From the NCBI GenBank assembly GCA_046546235.1, contig JBKGYG010000030.1, positions 1 to 21,330 on the forward strand: a DNA stretch of 21,330 bases. Direction: 5' to 3'. Every line of letters begins with the position of its first letter. Within the stretch, counting starts at the first letter, position 1. This document shows, piece after piece, positions 15,057 to 21,330 of this stretch. The translations under genes and the position numbers were made by a program. A model generated the notes under the pieces. The model had not been told where the DNA came from. It made no database searches and saw nothing but the letters and a program-made list of their open reading frames with translations. The DNA is from JBKGYG01 sp046546235. Its GTDB lineage: Bacteria > Bacillota > Clostridia > Lachnospirales > DSM-24629.

Positions 15057-16343
15057 ATGCCAGCAAAAGTAATAATAGGAGCTCAATGGGGTGACGAAGG
15101 GAAAGCTAAAATAATTGATATATTATCAGAAGAAGCAGACGTGGTTGTTAGATCTCAGGGTGGTAATAATGCCGGGCACACAGTAGCGGTCAATGGAAAA
15201 GTATATAAATTTCATCTTATCCCTTCAGGAATACTATATGGTAATAAATTATGTATAGTTGGGAATGGGGTAGTTATTGACCCAAAAGGAATATTAGAAG
15301 AAATAGATGGCTTGAAGGCTGAAGGAATTTCTACAGATAATCTCAGAATTAGTTTGAGAGCTCATTTGGTTATGCCATATCATAAAGTGTTAGATGGAAT
15401 AAAAGAAACATATAGAGGTAAGTCAGATATAGGTACAACTAAAAAAGGCATAGGTCCTTGCTATATGGATAAAGCTGAAAGGTCTGGAATTAGGGTCTGT
15501 GACTTGCTATATCCAGAATACTTTGAGGAACGTGTCAAGGAAAATGTTGCAACAAAAAATGCTATAATAAAAGAAGTTTATAAGAAAGATATACAATTTG
15601 ATGCAGAAGAGATAATTAACGAATATTATGGTTATGCTAATAAATTAAAGAAATATTTTGCAGATACAACTGTTCTTGTATATAATGCAATAAAAGAAGA
15701 TAAAAAAGTCTTATTTGAAGGAGCACAAGGAACGTTATTAGATATTGATCTTGGGACATATCCGTATGTAACATCATCCCATCCAATAACAGGGGGCGTA
15801 TGTGTGGGTTCAGGAGTTGGACCTACTATGATAGATAGTTGCATTGGTGTTATGAAAGGATATGTGACTCGTGTAGGGAAAGGACCATTCCCAACAGAAC
15901 TTTTTGATGAAGTGGGACAGCAGATAAGAGATATAGGGAACGAATATGGTACAACAACAGGGAGACCCCGTAGATGTGGTTGGTTTGATGCAGTTATTGG
16001 TGAATTTGCAGTTAGAACTAGTGGATTAGAAGAAATTGCAATTAATAAAATAGATGTACTAGCTAATTTAGATAAAGTTAAAATATGTACTGCTTATAAA
16101 AAAGGAGATGTAATAATAACGGAGTTTCCATCGAGCTTAGAAGAACTCAAAGATTGTAAACCAGTTTATGAGGAACTAGAAGGTTGGGGTCCGATTGATC
16201 ATATAAGAACATATAAAGAACTACCAGAAACAGTTAAAAAATATTTAAAAAGAGTCGAGGAACTTTGTGGAGCGAAAGTAACAATGATTGGTGTAGGACC
16301 AGAAAGAGATCAAAACATATATATTGATTCAAAAGAAGTTTAG
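15057..16343 (+). CDS. purA: Adenylosuccinate synthetase
   Basis: A 428-residue cytoplasmic enzyme that joins aspartate to IMP using GTP, the first committed step to AMP. The N-terminal P-loop-like motif GAQWGDEGKAK carries the catalytic Asp13, and NNAGHTV carries the catalytic His41. IGTTKKGIGPCYMDKAER, FEGAQGTLLDIDLGTYPYVT and GTTTGRPRRCGWFD are typical IMP- and aspartate-binding stretches; NKIDVL is the guanine-recognition motif. The motif reads GDEGKAK where most PurA have GDEGKGK, a small oddity. AGGGGG lies 7-8 nt before the ATG. The gene stands alone between its PurR-type promoter and a terminator. Confidence 0.97.
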   Translation: MPAKVIIGAQWGDEGKAKIIDILSEEADVVVRSQGGNNAGHTVAVNGKVYKFHLIPSGILYGNKLCIVGNGVVIDPKGILEEIDGLKAEGISTDNLRISLRAHLVMPYHKVLDGIKETYRGKSDIGTTKKGIGPCYMDKAERSGIRVCDLLYPEYFEERVKENVATKNAIIKEVYKKDIQFDAEEIINEYYGYANKLKKYFADTTVLVYNAIKEDKKVLFEGAQGTLLDIDLGTYPYVTSSHPITGGVCVGSGVGPTMIDSCIGVMKGYVTRVGKGPFPTELFDEVGQQIRDIGNEYGTTTGRPRRCGWFDAVIGEFAVRTSGLEEIAINKIDVLANLDKVKICTAYKKGDVIITEFPSSLEELKDCKPVYEELEGWGPIDHIRTYKELPETVKKYLKRVEELCGAKVTMIGVGPERDQNIYIDSKEV

Positions 16344-16377
16344 GTTAATGTAATTAAGTTAATTAATAAATAATAGT

Positions 16378-16416
16378 AAGAGCAACGTGCTTAAAAGGTA
16401 TGGTGCTCTTTTTTTG
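16378..16416 (+). terminator. Intrinsic terminator after purA
   Basis: AAGAGCA (16378-16384) pairs with TGCTCTT (16404-16410) across a 19-nt loop, followed by a run of T. It ends the purA transcript. Confidence 0.8.
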
Positions 16417-16576
16417 CACTATAAGAGGGGAGAGGGTATTAAAGTGAATTAAATCATATTTAGACGGAAGAGCATATGAATTAGAAAATGAAAAATATAA
16501 AGAGTGTAGAATAAAGTCGAAAAAACAATGCAATTGAAAATTATTAAAAAAAATTATAAAATATTTAAAATATATA

Positions 16577-16605
16577 TTGAAAAATACCAAATAAACATAT
16601 ATAAT
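16577..16605 (+). promoter_or_regulatory. Promoter of the kinase-Tad operon
   Basis: TTGAAA (16577-16582), exactly 17 bp and TATAAT (16600-16605): a near-perfect sigma-A promoter. The 5' UTR would be about 67 nt. The gap between the purA terminator and this promoter (16417-16576) is AT-rich and shows no supported gene. Confidence 0.75.
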
Positions 16606-16678
16606 GAAAAAAGCATACATAATTACAGAAGATACAATAAAAAAAGACGGGGAACGATAAATTATAGGGTGGTATATA

Positions 16679-18100
16679 GTGAATAAGGGGATAATTTTCA
16701 ATAAGTATGAGGTAATTTGTAAGATTGGACAAGGTGGAACGTCAGAGGTGTATTTGGTTAGAAACATAAAACTTGATAATCTTTGGGCGGTAAAGAAAAT
16801 TAATAAGAAGCAAACCTTAAAGTTTGATCTTTTAAACGAGCCTCATATATTAAAAGAACTTCAACATCCAGCAATACCAAAAATTGTAGATATTGAAGAA
16901 GACGAACATTATTATTATATTATAGAAGAGTATATAGAGGGGATCTCTTTAAAAAAGTTTCGTCAACAGAATGGGTCCTTAAAAGAGGATAAAATAATTG
17001 ATTTTGCTATTCAATTATCTGATGTAATTGATTATCTCCACTCACTTCAACCTTATCCAATAATTTTTCAAGATTTAAAACCAGACAATTTAATTGTGAC
17101 TTCAGGTAATAAAATAAAGCTTATAGATTTTGGTATAGCTAAGAAGCACGTTGTCTTAAATGAGGCGAACAGCAAAGCATTAGGTACTATAGGTTATGCT
17201 GCGCCTGAGCAATATTTAGCAGGAGCTGTGGATGAAAGAACTGATGTTTTTAGTTTTGGAATGACATTATATTATTTGTTGACAGGAATAGAGCCTGGAT
17301 TATTAAAAGAAGAAGTATTACCACCAATACAAGGATACTCACAACAACTAAAAAAAATTGTTAATAAATGTGTCAAAAGTATTCCGTTAGAGCGATTTGA
17401 AAAAGTGTCAGATATTAAAAGAAAGCTAATAAGAATTAAGGATGAAAGAATTTTTAAGGAGTCAAATATAAAAAGCTCTAAACCTATTATAATTTCAGTT
17501 TTTGGTGCTCAGGCTAGAATAGGAGCTACGCATTTATCCATTGCTATAGGGAATTATTTGAATAGAGAAAATGCTAAAGTTTTAGTAAAAGAGAATCATC
17601 CTTCAGACGATTTTCTAGCTATACAAACAATGTACAATGACATTTCAGAAAAGGATAATTATTTTACAATAAAAGGAATGGATATGATGTGCTTTGATGA
17701 ATCAATTGAGCTAGAAGAGCTATTTGACAAAAGTTATCAGTTTATAGTTTTGGATCAAGGGGTATATAGTGAAGAAGCTGTCAAAAACTCAGTTTATTCT
17801 GATATAAAGATTATAGTTTCAGGAGGAAAAGAATGGGAAATCGAATACTTTGAGAAAATCTTGTATGACCTTAGGGAAGATACTTCTTATATTTATTTAA
17901 TTAATTTTGTTAATCAACAACTTTATAGAGAATTAATTAAGCATATGGGTAAGTTATCATGTTATAAAGTTGCTTATCAACCTAATCCGTTTATTCTTAC
18001 AGACTTATGCGTAAATAATTTTCAAGATATTTTAAACGATTATCTTCCGAAAAGTAAGGGGAAAAAATCTCTAAAACAATTATTAAGGAGGTCAAAATGA
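16679..18100 (+). CDS. Ser/Thr protein kinase fused to a degenerate MinD/ParA-like domain
   Basis: A 473-residue protein with two parts. Residues 9-262 are a eukaryotic-type kinase: glycine loop IGQGGTSEVYLV (16-27), VAIK-type Lys39, probable helix-C Glu54, catalytic loop FQDLKPDN with Asp132, Lys134 and Asn137, Asp150 in IDFG, and YAAPEQY. The HRD motif reads FQD. The other catalytic residues are intact, so kinase activity is likely. Residues 269-473 resemble a MinD/ParA fold (IIISVFGAQARIGATHLSIA, then FIVLDQGVYSEEAV) with RIGATH where the P-loop Lys should be. No transmembrane helix or PASTA repeat is seen. The start is GTG with AGGGTGG 6 nt upstream. Its stop overlaps the next start by 4 nt (ATGA). 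I infer that it is the regulator of the downstream Tad-like secretion genes. Confidence 0.85.
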   Translation: MNKGIIFNKYEVICKIGQGGTSEVYLVRNIKLDNLWAVKKINKKQTLKFDLLNEPHILKELQHPAIPKIVDIEEDEHYYYIIEEYIEGISLKKFRQQNGSLKEDKIIDFAIQLSDVIDYLHSLQPYPIIFQDLKPDNLIVTSGNKIKLIDFGIAKKHVVLNEANSKALGTIGYAAPEQYLAGAVDERTDVFSFGMTLYYLLTGIEPGLLKEEVLPPIQGYSQQLKKIVNKCVKSIPLERFEKVSDIKRKLIRIKDERIFKESNIKSSKPIIISVFGAQARIGATHLSIAIGNYLNRENAKVLVKENHPSDDFLAIQTMYNDISEKDNYFTIKGMDMMCFDESIELEELFDKSYQFIVLDQGVYSEEAVKNSVYSDIKIIVSGGKEWEIEYFEKILYDLREDTSYIYLINFVNQQLYRELIKHMGKLSCYKVAYQPNPFILTDLCVNNFQDILNDYLPKSKGKKSLKQLLRRSK

Positions 18101-18717
18101 AAAGAAGACCGATATTGTTGAATAGATTTAATAATGTTACAGCAAAGGGAGTTATAATTGGTGTAATTGGTGTTTCTAGAAGTGTAGGAGTAACGCATAC
18201 AGCTATTATGATTGGTAATTATTTAGCTAAAAGGGGTAAAAAAGTTGCTTTAATTGAACTAAATCATAATTATGATTTTGGAAAGATAGAGAAAGCATAT
18301 GAGGGTCCGAATTTTAATAGTGATGTTACAACAGATTTTAAAATAAATAAATGTATTTATTATAAAAACAATTCTTCACTATCTTTAATAGATATATTAG
18401 CCAAACCTTTTGATTATTATGTTTTAGATATAGGATTTTATCAGTCAACTTATTTTGAAGAGTTTTTAAGAGCTGATATTAAGATAGTAATGGGATTGGT
18501 TAGTGAGTGGAAGAAGGATGAAATATTTAATTTTTATGAAATAAACAATAAATTCACAAGTGCAAATCAATGGTTATATGGATTCCCTTTCGCTACAAAA
18601 AATGACATTGGTGATATTAAAAAATATATAACTAATCAATTAATATCAATTCCATTTAATCCAGATCCTTATATAGTGAAAGGTGATATGCAAAAAATAT
18701 TACAAAAAATAGTTTGA
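18097..18717 (+). CDS. Degenerate MinD/ParA-like protein, paralogue of the kinase C-terminal domain
   Basis: A 206-residue protein. GVIGVSRSVGVTHTAIMIGN (22-41) is followed by YLAKRGKKVALIEL, the beta1-loop-alpha1-beta2 pattern of MinD/ParA ATPases. The P-loop Lys is missing: GVTH stands where GKT(T/S) is expected. DYYVLDIGFY and ADIKIVMGLVSEWKKDE match LDQGVY and SDIKIIVSGGKEWEIE in the kinase tail, so the two domains are paralogues. ATP hydrolysis is doubtful. AAGGAGG lies 5 nt before the ATG, inside the kinase gene, and the ATGA overlap suggests coupled translation. The function is unknown; a role like that of TadZ or CpaE in placing the secretion machine is an inference. Confidence 0.75.
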   Translation: MKRRPILLNRFNNVTAKGVIIGVIGVSRSVGVTHTAIMIGNYLAKRGKKVALIELNHNYDFGKIEKAYEGPNFNSDVTTDFKINKCIYYKNNSSLSLIDILAKPFDYYVLDIGFYQSTYFEEFLRADIKIVMGLVSEWKKDEIFNFYEINNKFTSANQWLYGFPFATKNDIGDIKKYITNQLISIPFNPDPYIVKGDMQKILQKIV

Positions 18718-18751
18718 TAATAGGTAATCATTTTAGAGGGGGAGATATTAA

Positions 18752-19654
18752 ATGTCTATTATACGTCAAAGGACCAAGAACCTTATTATTTCTGGAATAA
18801 TAGGGGCTCTGATTATGGCAATTGTTACGATTTCAGTATTTGTGTTAATGCAAGGAAGGATCCAAAATTTAAAAAATGAAATGAGTAAAATGGTAAAAGT
18901 ACCTACTGAAGAAGAAGTAGTAGAAAAAGAAGATATGTACATATTAAGTAATTCTATTCAAGCGGGAGAAATTATTAAATCAGACGATATTAAATTATTG
19001 TCTGTAGAACAAGGGGTTACTCCTGAAAATGCTATTAAGGATAAAAAAGATATTGTTGGCAATAGGTTAAGGGTGGATTTGCCAAAAAACATGCCAATTA
19101 CTTCTAATTTGTTATTTGGAGAAAAAGATATTGATGATGATATAAGAATACAAGAGTTTAGATTATTGTTTATTCCTACGAAATTGCAAGAGAAAGATTT
19201 TGTTGATATAAGAATTAGTTTTCCTAATGGAGAAGACTATATTGTGCTTTCTAAAAAACAAGTACAAGATTTAGAAAGACTTGAACAAGAAGGTGATATT
19301 AGTGAGGCATTATGGCTACATCTTTCAGAAGAGGAGATTTTAAGGATTTCTAGCGCAATTGTAGATGCTTATTTGCATGAAGGTTCAAAATTATACGCTA
19401 TTTCTTATGTTGTTCCAGAAGTGCAAGAGGCTGCAAAGGTTACTTATCCAGTAAATGAAGATGTATACAAATTAATGCTTGAAGATCCAAATATAGTAAA
19501 TGTAGCCTTTGAAGAGTTAGAAAATGAAAAAAGGGAAATATTAGAGGAGAATTTAAATATATTTATGGGGGAGGATGAGGGAACTTCTAACTCTAGTACG
19601 AATTCAAAACCAGATACTAACACGCCTCCAGATGAAATGGATGAATTTTTTTAA
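18752..19654 (+). CDS. Membrane-anchored SAF-domain protein, CpaB/RcpC-like
   Basis: A 300-residue protein with one N-terminal transmembrane helix (about 11-33, LIISGIIGALIMAIVTISVF), a short coiled stretch (35-46) and an acidic linker. Residues about 62-125 form a SAF domain: YILSNSIQAGEIIKSDDIKL, then a loop, then GNRLRVDLPKNMPITSNLLF. The rest (130-270) is a mixed domain and the last 30 residues are Ser/Asn/Thr/Pro-rich and probably disordered. CpaB/RcpC proteins sit outside the cell membrane and help assemble Flp/Tad pili, binding cell wall or secretin. In a Gram-positive the SAF domain would face the wall. GAGGGGGAG precedes the ATG. Its presence is the strongest pointer to a Tad-type system here. 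Confidence 0.82.
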   Translation: MSIIRQRTKNLIISGIIGALIMAIVTISVFVLMQGRIQNLKNEMSKMVKVPTEEEVVEKEDMYILSNSIQAGEIIKSDDIKLLSVEQGVTPENAIKDKKDIVGNRLRVDLPKNMPITSNLLFGEKDIDDDIRIQEFRLLFIPTKLQEKDFVDIRISFPNGEDYIVLSKKQVQDLERLEQEGDISEALWLHLSEEEILRISSAIVDAYLHEGSKLYAISYVVPEVQEAAKVTYPVNEDVYKLMLEDPNIVNVAFEELENEKREILEENLNIFMGEDEGTSNSSTNSKPDTNTPPDEMDEFF

Positions 19655-19669
19655 TAGGGGGGATTGAAA

Positions 19670-20308
19670 GTGAAGCATTTTTATTTTGTAGGACTTAAAG
19701 ATTTAAATAAAATATGGTTTATGTGTTATTTAGGTAAATTATTAACTATAAAAGGAAAAGTTAACTTAATTACAGATTATAAGTTATGGGAGGAGGAGAT
19801 ACAACCTTTTGAATTGTGTTCAAAATTGGATTATACTAGAAGAATTATAAAAACAGACTATGAAGATTATACTTTTGTTTTGCATGATATTGAAGATTAT
19901 AGGGAATTAGATGTTTTAGATAACGCTACTGTTATATTTATGACTTCGACACAAAGACAAGCTGTAAATTATAATAAATCATTATTCTATAAAATAGTTA
20001 TAGATTTGTCTGAACAAGTAGAATTAAATCGATATTTTATTATTTATAACATATTTTTGGACTCAAAAATTAACGAGAAATATATAAAATATGCGTATGG
20101 GGAAATAATGAACTCCTTTGATAAACATATAATTCCATTTAATGAATGGGATAATATGATTCACATTGAAAATGAGTATGAAGAAAAAATTCGTTTAAAG
20201 TATTTATCAAAGCAATATAAAAATGTATTAAACAGTATTCTCATAAAAGAAGAGATTATTGATAAAAAAAAGATTAAGAAAACATATAATTTAGTTGAGA
20301 GGGGTTAG
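19670..20308 (+). CDS. Hypothetical protein, possibly a P-loop-less MinD-like fold
   Basis: A 212-residue protein I cannot assign to a family. It starts MKHFYFVGLKDLNKIWFMCY, then LGKLLTIKGKVNLITDYKLW. That order (strand, loop, helix with LG+LL, strand) mimics MinD/ParA, but the loop has no Gly-Lys-Thr. YTFVLHDIEDYRELD and ATVIFMTSTQRQAV could be the third and fourth strands. The C-terminus is Lys-rich and helical. The start is GTG at 19670, because the GGGGGG run at 19657-19662 lies about 7 nt before it; a TTG at 19664 is too close. It ends 3 nt before the next gene, so it belongs to the operon. Confidence 0.6.
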   Translation: MKHFYFVGLKDLNKIWFMCYLGKLLTIKGKVNLITDYKLWEEEIQPFELCSKLDYTRRIIKTDYEDYTFVLHDIEDYRELDVLDNATVIFMTSTQRQAVNYNKSLFYKIVIDLSEQVELNRYFIIYNIFLDSKINEKYIKYAYGEIMNSFDKHIIPFNEWDNMIHIENEYEEKIRLKYLSKQYKNVLNSILIKEEIIDKKKIKKTYNLVERG

Positions 20309-20311
20309 ATT

Positions 20312-21124
20312 ATGTTAATAGCTTTTTGGTCAATAGCCCATGGTCAAACAGCTAATACGGTTAATACAGCAGTAATATCATCGATGCTAGCTTTAGAAAA
20401 TAATTTAAAGACATTAATTTGTCACAGTCATTTTTCAAGAAGTATTTTAGAAAAGTGTTTTGTATCTACAAGATTACTAGAGCAAGACCGTATGGGGGCT
20501 TTTTCTGATAGGGGAATTGATGCTTTGTCAAGACTGGCTAAAAATGGAAAGCTAACAAAGAACAGTATTCCAGATTATACTATTTCACTATTGAAAGACA
20601 ATAGGTTGGATTTACTTGTTGGTACAGAAACAGAAGATCATAGAATTTTTCAAAATATTTTAGATGTACTAAATCAAATTTTCGATTGCTCAAGTGAATT
20701 TTATGATGTTGTAGCGGTAGATGTTCATAGCGGACTTAATAATCAAATTACAAATGCGATAGTAGAACGAGCTGATATTATTATTATAAATTTAAATCAA
20801 AATGTATATTTGCTGAATGATTTTTTTTCTAATAAGGATATAGCAAAATATCTTAAGGATAAAAAACATATTATCAATATTAGTAAATATGATTCTCAAT
20901 CAAAATATACGTTAAAAAACATCTCAAGGAAATATAATATTAAAGATATTATTGCTGTTCCATACCAAGCTCAGCTTTTGGATGCTTGTAATGACAGTAA
21001 TATACTAGATTATTTAGTTAGACAAATATTTAATGTTAAAAGTGATGAACATAGCAACTTTATTAATCAATTAAGGGAAAATTGTAAAACGATACTTAAT
21101 GTATCAGGGGTAAAAGAGGGGTAA
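20312..21124 (+). CDS. MinD/TadZ-like protein with altered P-loop
   Basis: A 270-residue protein. The N-terminus LIAFWSIAHGQTANTVNTAV followed by ISSMLALENNLKTLICHS is the MinD/ParA beginning, with HGQTANT in place of GGVGKTT: the P-loop Lys is Gln12. DVVAVDVHSGLNNQITNAIV followed by ERADIIIINLNQNVYLLNDF matches the later strands (Walker B-like DVHSG and the switch region). The length suits TadZ/CpaE, the MinD-like proteins that localise Tad pilus machines; some of these also lack catalytic residues. It starts 3 nt after the preceding gene, with GAGAGGGG upstream, and is followed 5 nt later by the CpaF-like gene, the usual neighbour of TadZ. Confidence 0.75.
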   Translation: MLIAFWSIAHGQTANTVNTAVISSMLALENNLKTLICHSHFSRSILEKCFVSTRLLEQDRMGAFSDRGIDALSRLAKNGKLTKNSIPDYTISLLKDNRLDLLVGTETEDHRIFQNILDVLNQIFDCSSEFYDVVAVDVHSGLNNQITNAIVERADIIIINLNQNVYLLNDFFSNKDIAKYLKDKKHIINISKYDSQSKYTLKNISRKYNIKDIIAVPYQAQLLDACNDSNILDYLVRQIFNVKSDEHSNFINQLRENCKTILNVSGVKEG

Positions 21125-21129
21125 AGATT

Positions 21130-21330
21130 GTGGGAGCTTTTATTAATAGTTTACTTATTATAATTATTTTATTAAGTGTATTTGTTTTTATTTTTTTGTA
21201 TTTGAAAGCGGGGAAGAAAAAAAGCAGCAAAATACAATTGTTTGAGGATGAGGAAAAATACGAAATAAATTCAATCCTTAATTATATAAAAGAATCAATT
21301 AATGAAATAACAAGAACTAATTTATATGAT
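21130..21330 (+). CDS. CpaF/TadA-like secretion ATPase, N-terminal part only
   Basis: The first 67 residues of a gene that runs out of the window. A transmembrane helix (about 5-25, INSLLIIIILLSVFVFIFLY) is followed by a Lys-rich patch (AGKKKSSK) and an acidic segment, then NSILNYIKESINEITRTNLY. That last stretch resembles the start of the clostridial CpaF/TadA-type ATPase domain, just before its conserved N-terminal helices. The family powers Flp/Tad pilus assembly, and its place directly after a TadZ-like gene supports the call. An N-terminal membrane anchor is unusual for CpaF. The start is GTG, with AGAGGGG 7-8 nt upstream; it follows the previous stop by 5 nt. The ATPase motifs lie beyond the window, so the identity remains probable. 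Confidence 0.6.
   Translation, partial: MGAFINSLLIIIILLSVFVFIFLYLKAGKKKSSKIQLFEDEEKYEINSILNYIKESINEITRTNLYD

Noticed and set aside
15632..15844. A 70-codon minus-strand frame inside purA
   Set aside because: Antisense to conserved purA coding sequence with no independent support.
16448..16537. A short frame with protein-like composition (YLDGRAYELENEKYKECRIK) after the purA terminator
   Set aside because: It has no start codon with a ribosome binding site and is only about 29 codons. It may be a gene relic, but nothing recognisable supports that.
16604..16660. An 18-codon reading frame starting ATG AAA AAA GCA ahead of the kinase gene
   Set aside because: Its ATG lies within the -10 box of the operon promoter, so it would not be in the mRNA, and it has no ribosome binding site.
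16363..16767. A 134-codon minus-strand frame opposite the purA terminator and kinase start
   Set aside because: AT-rich, Phe/Ile/Tyr-rich translation with no family signature; it runs through the purA terminator, the operon promoter and the start of the kinase gene.

Overview
The window looks like a chromosomal stretch of a low-GC, anaerobic, fermentative Firmicute, most likely a clostridium of the Lachnospirales type. The evidence is the strongly AT-biased sequence and codon use, purine-rich AGGAGG-type ribosome binding sites, tRNA genes without encoded CCA, the order rpsF-ssb-rpsR followed by a DUF2232 (YybS-like) gene, gdpP, rplI and dnaB, and a pyruvate formate-lyase system beside a small 2[4Fe-4S] ferredoxin. 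The lineage is an inference; no marker was searched.

Layout. Positions 1-450 hold the 3' end of tRNA-Glu, a 5S rRNA, tRNA-Cys and initiator tRNA-Met, closed by a terminator. Positions 715-2172 carry a DUF951 gene and the rpsF-ssb-rpsR operon. Positions 2574-7790 carry a MazG-like gene, a DUF2232 membrane protein, gdpP (c-di-AMP phosphodiesterase), rplI and dnaB. A small membrane protein gene and a MerR-type regulator follow. On the minus strand come a ferredoxin too short for most gene callers, pflA and pflB. A divergent GntR/UTRA regulator and a DUF1858 gene follow, then mecA on the minus strand and purA on the plus strand behind a probable PurR box.

The last 4.7 kb (16577-21330) is the most interesting part. 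One promoter appears to drive at least six tightly spaced genes. They encode a Ser/Thr protein kinase fused to a degenerate MinD/ParA-like domain, a stand-alone paralogue of that domain, a membrane-anchored SAF-domain (CpaB/RcpC-like) protein, a protein that looks like a MinD-type fold without a P-loop, another MinD/TadZ-like protein with an altered P-loop, and the membrane-anchored N-terminus of what looks like a CpaF/TadA secretion ATPase, cut by the window edge. I read this as the regulatory and assembly front end of a Tad/Flp-pilus-like secretion machine, with a kinase and up to four probably non-hydrolysing MinD-like modules.

Three intergenic regions (460-612, 2175-2390 and 13924-14106) share pieces of one degenerate repeat family. 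Each copy begins within about 10 bases downstream of an intrinsic terminator. The copy at 13924 has 10-bp terminal inverted repeats and looks like a small non-autonomous element.
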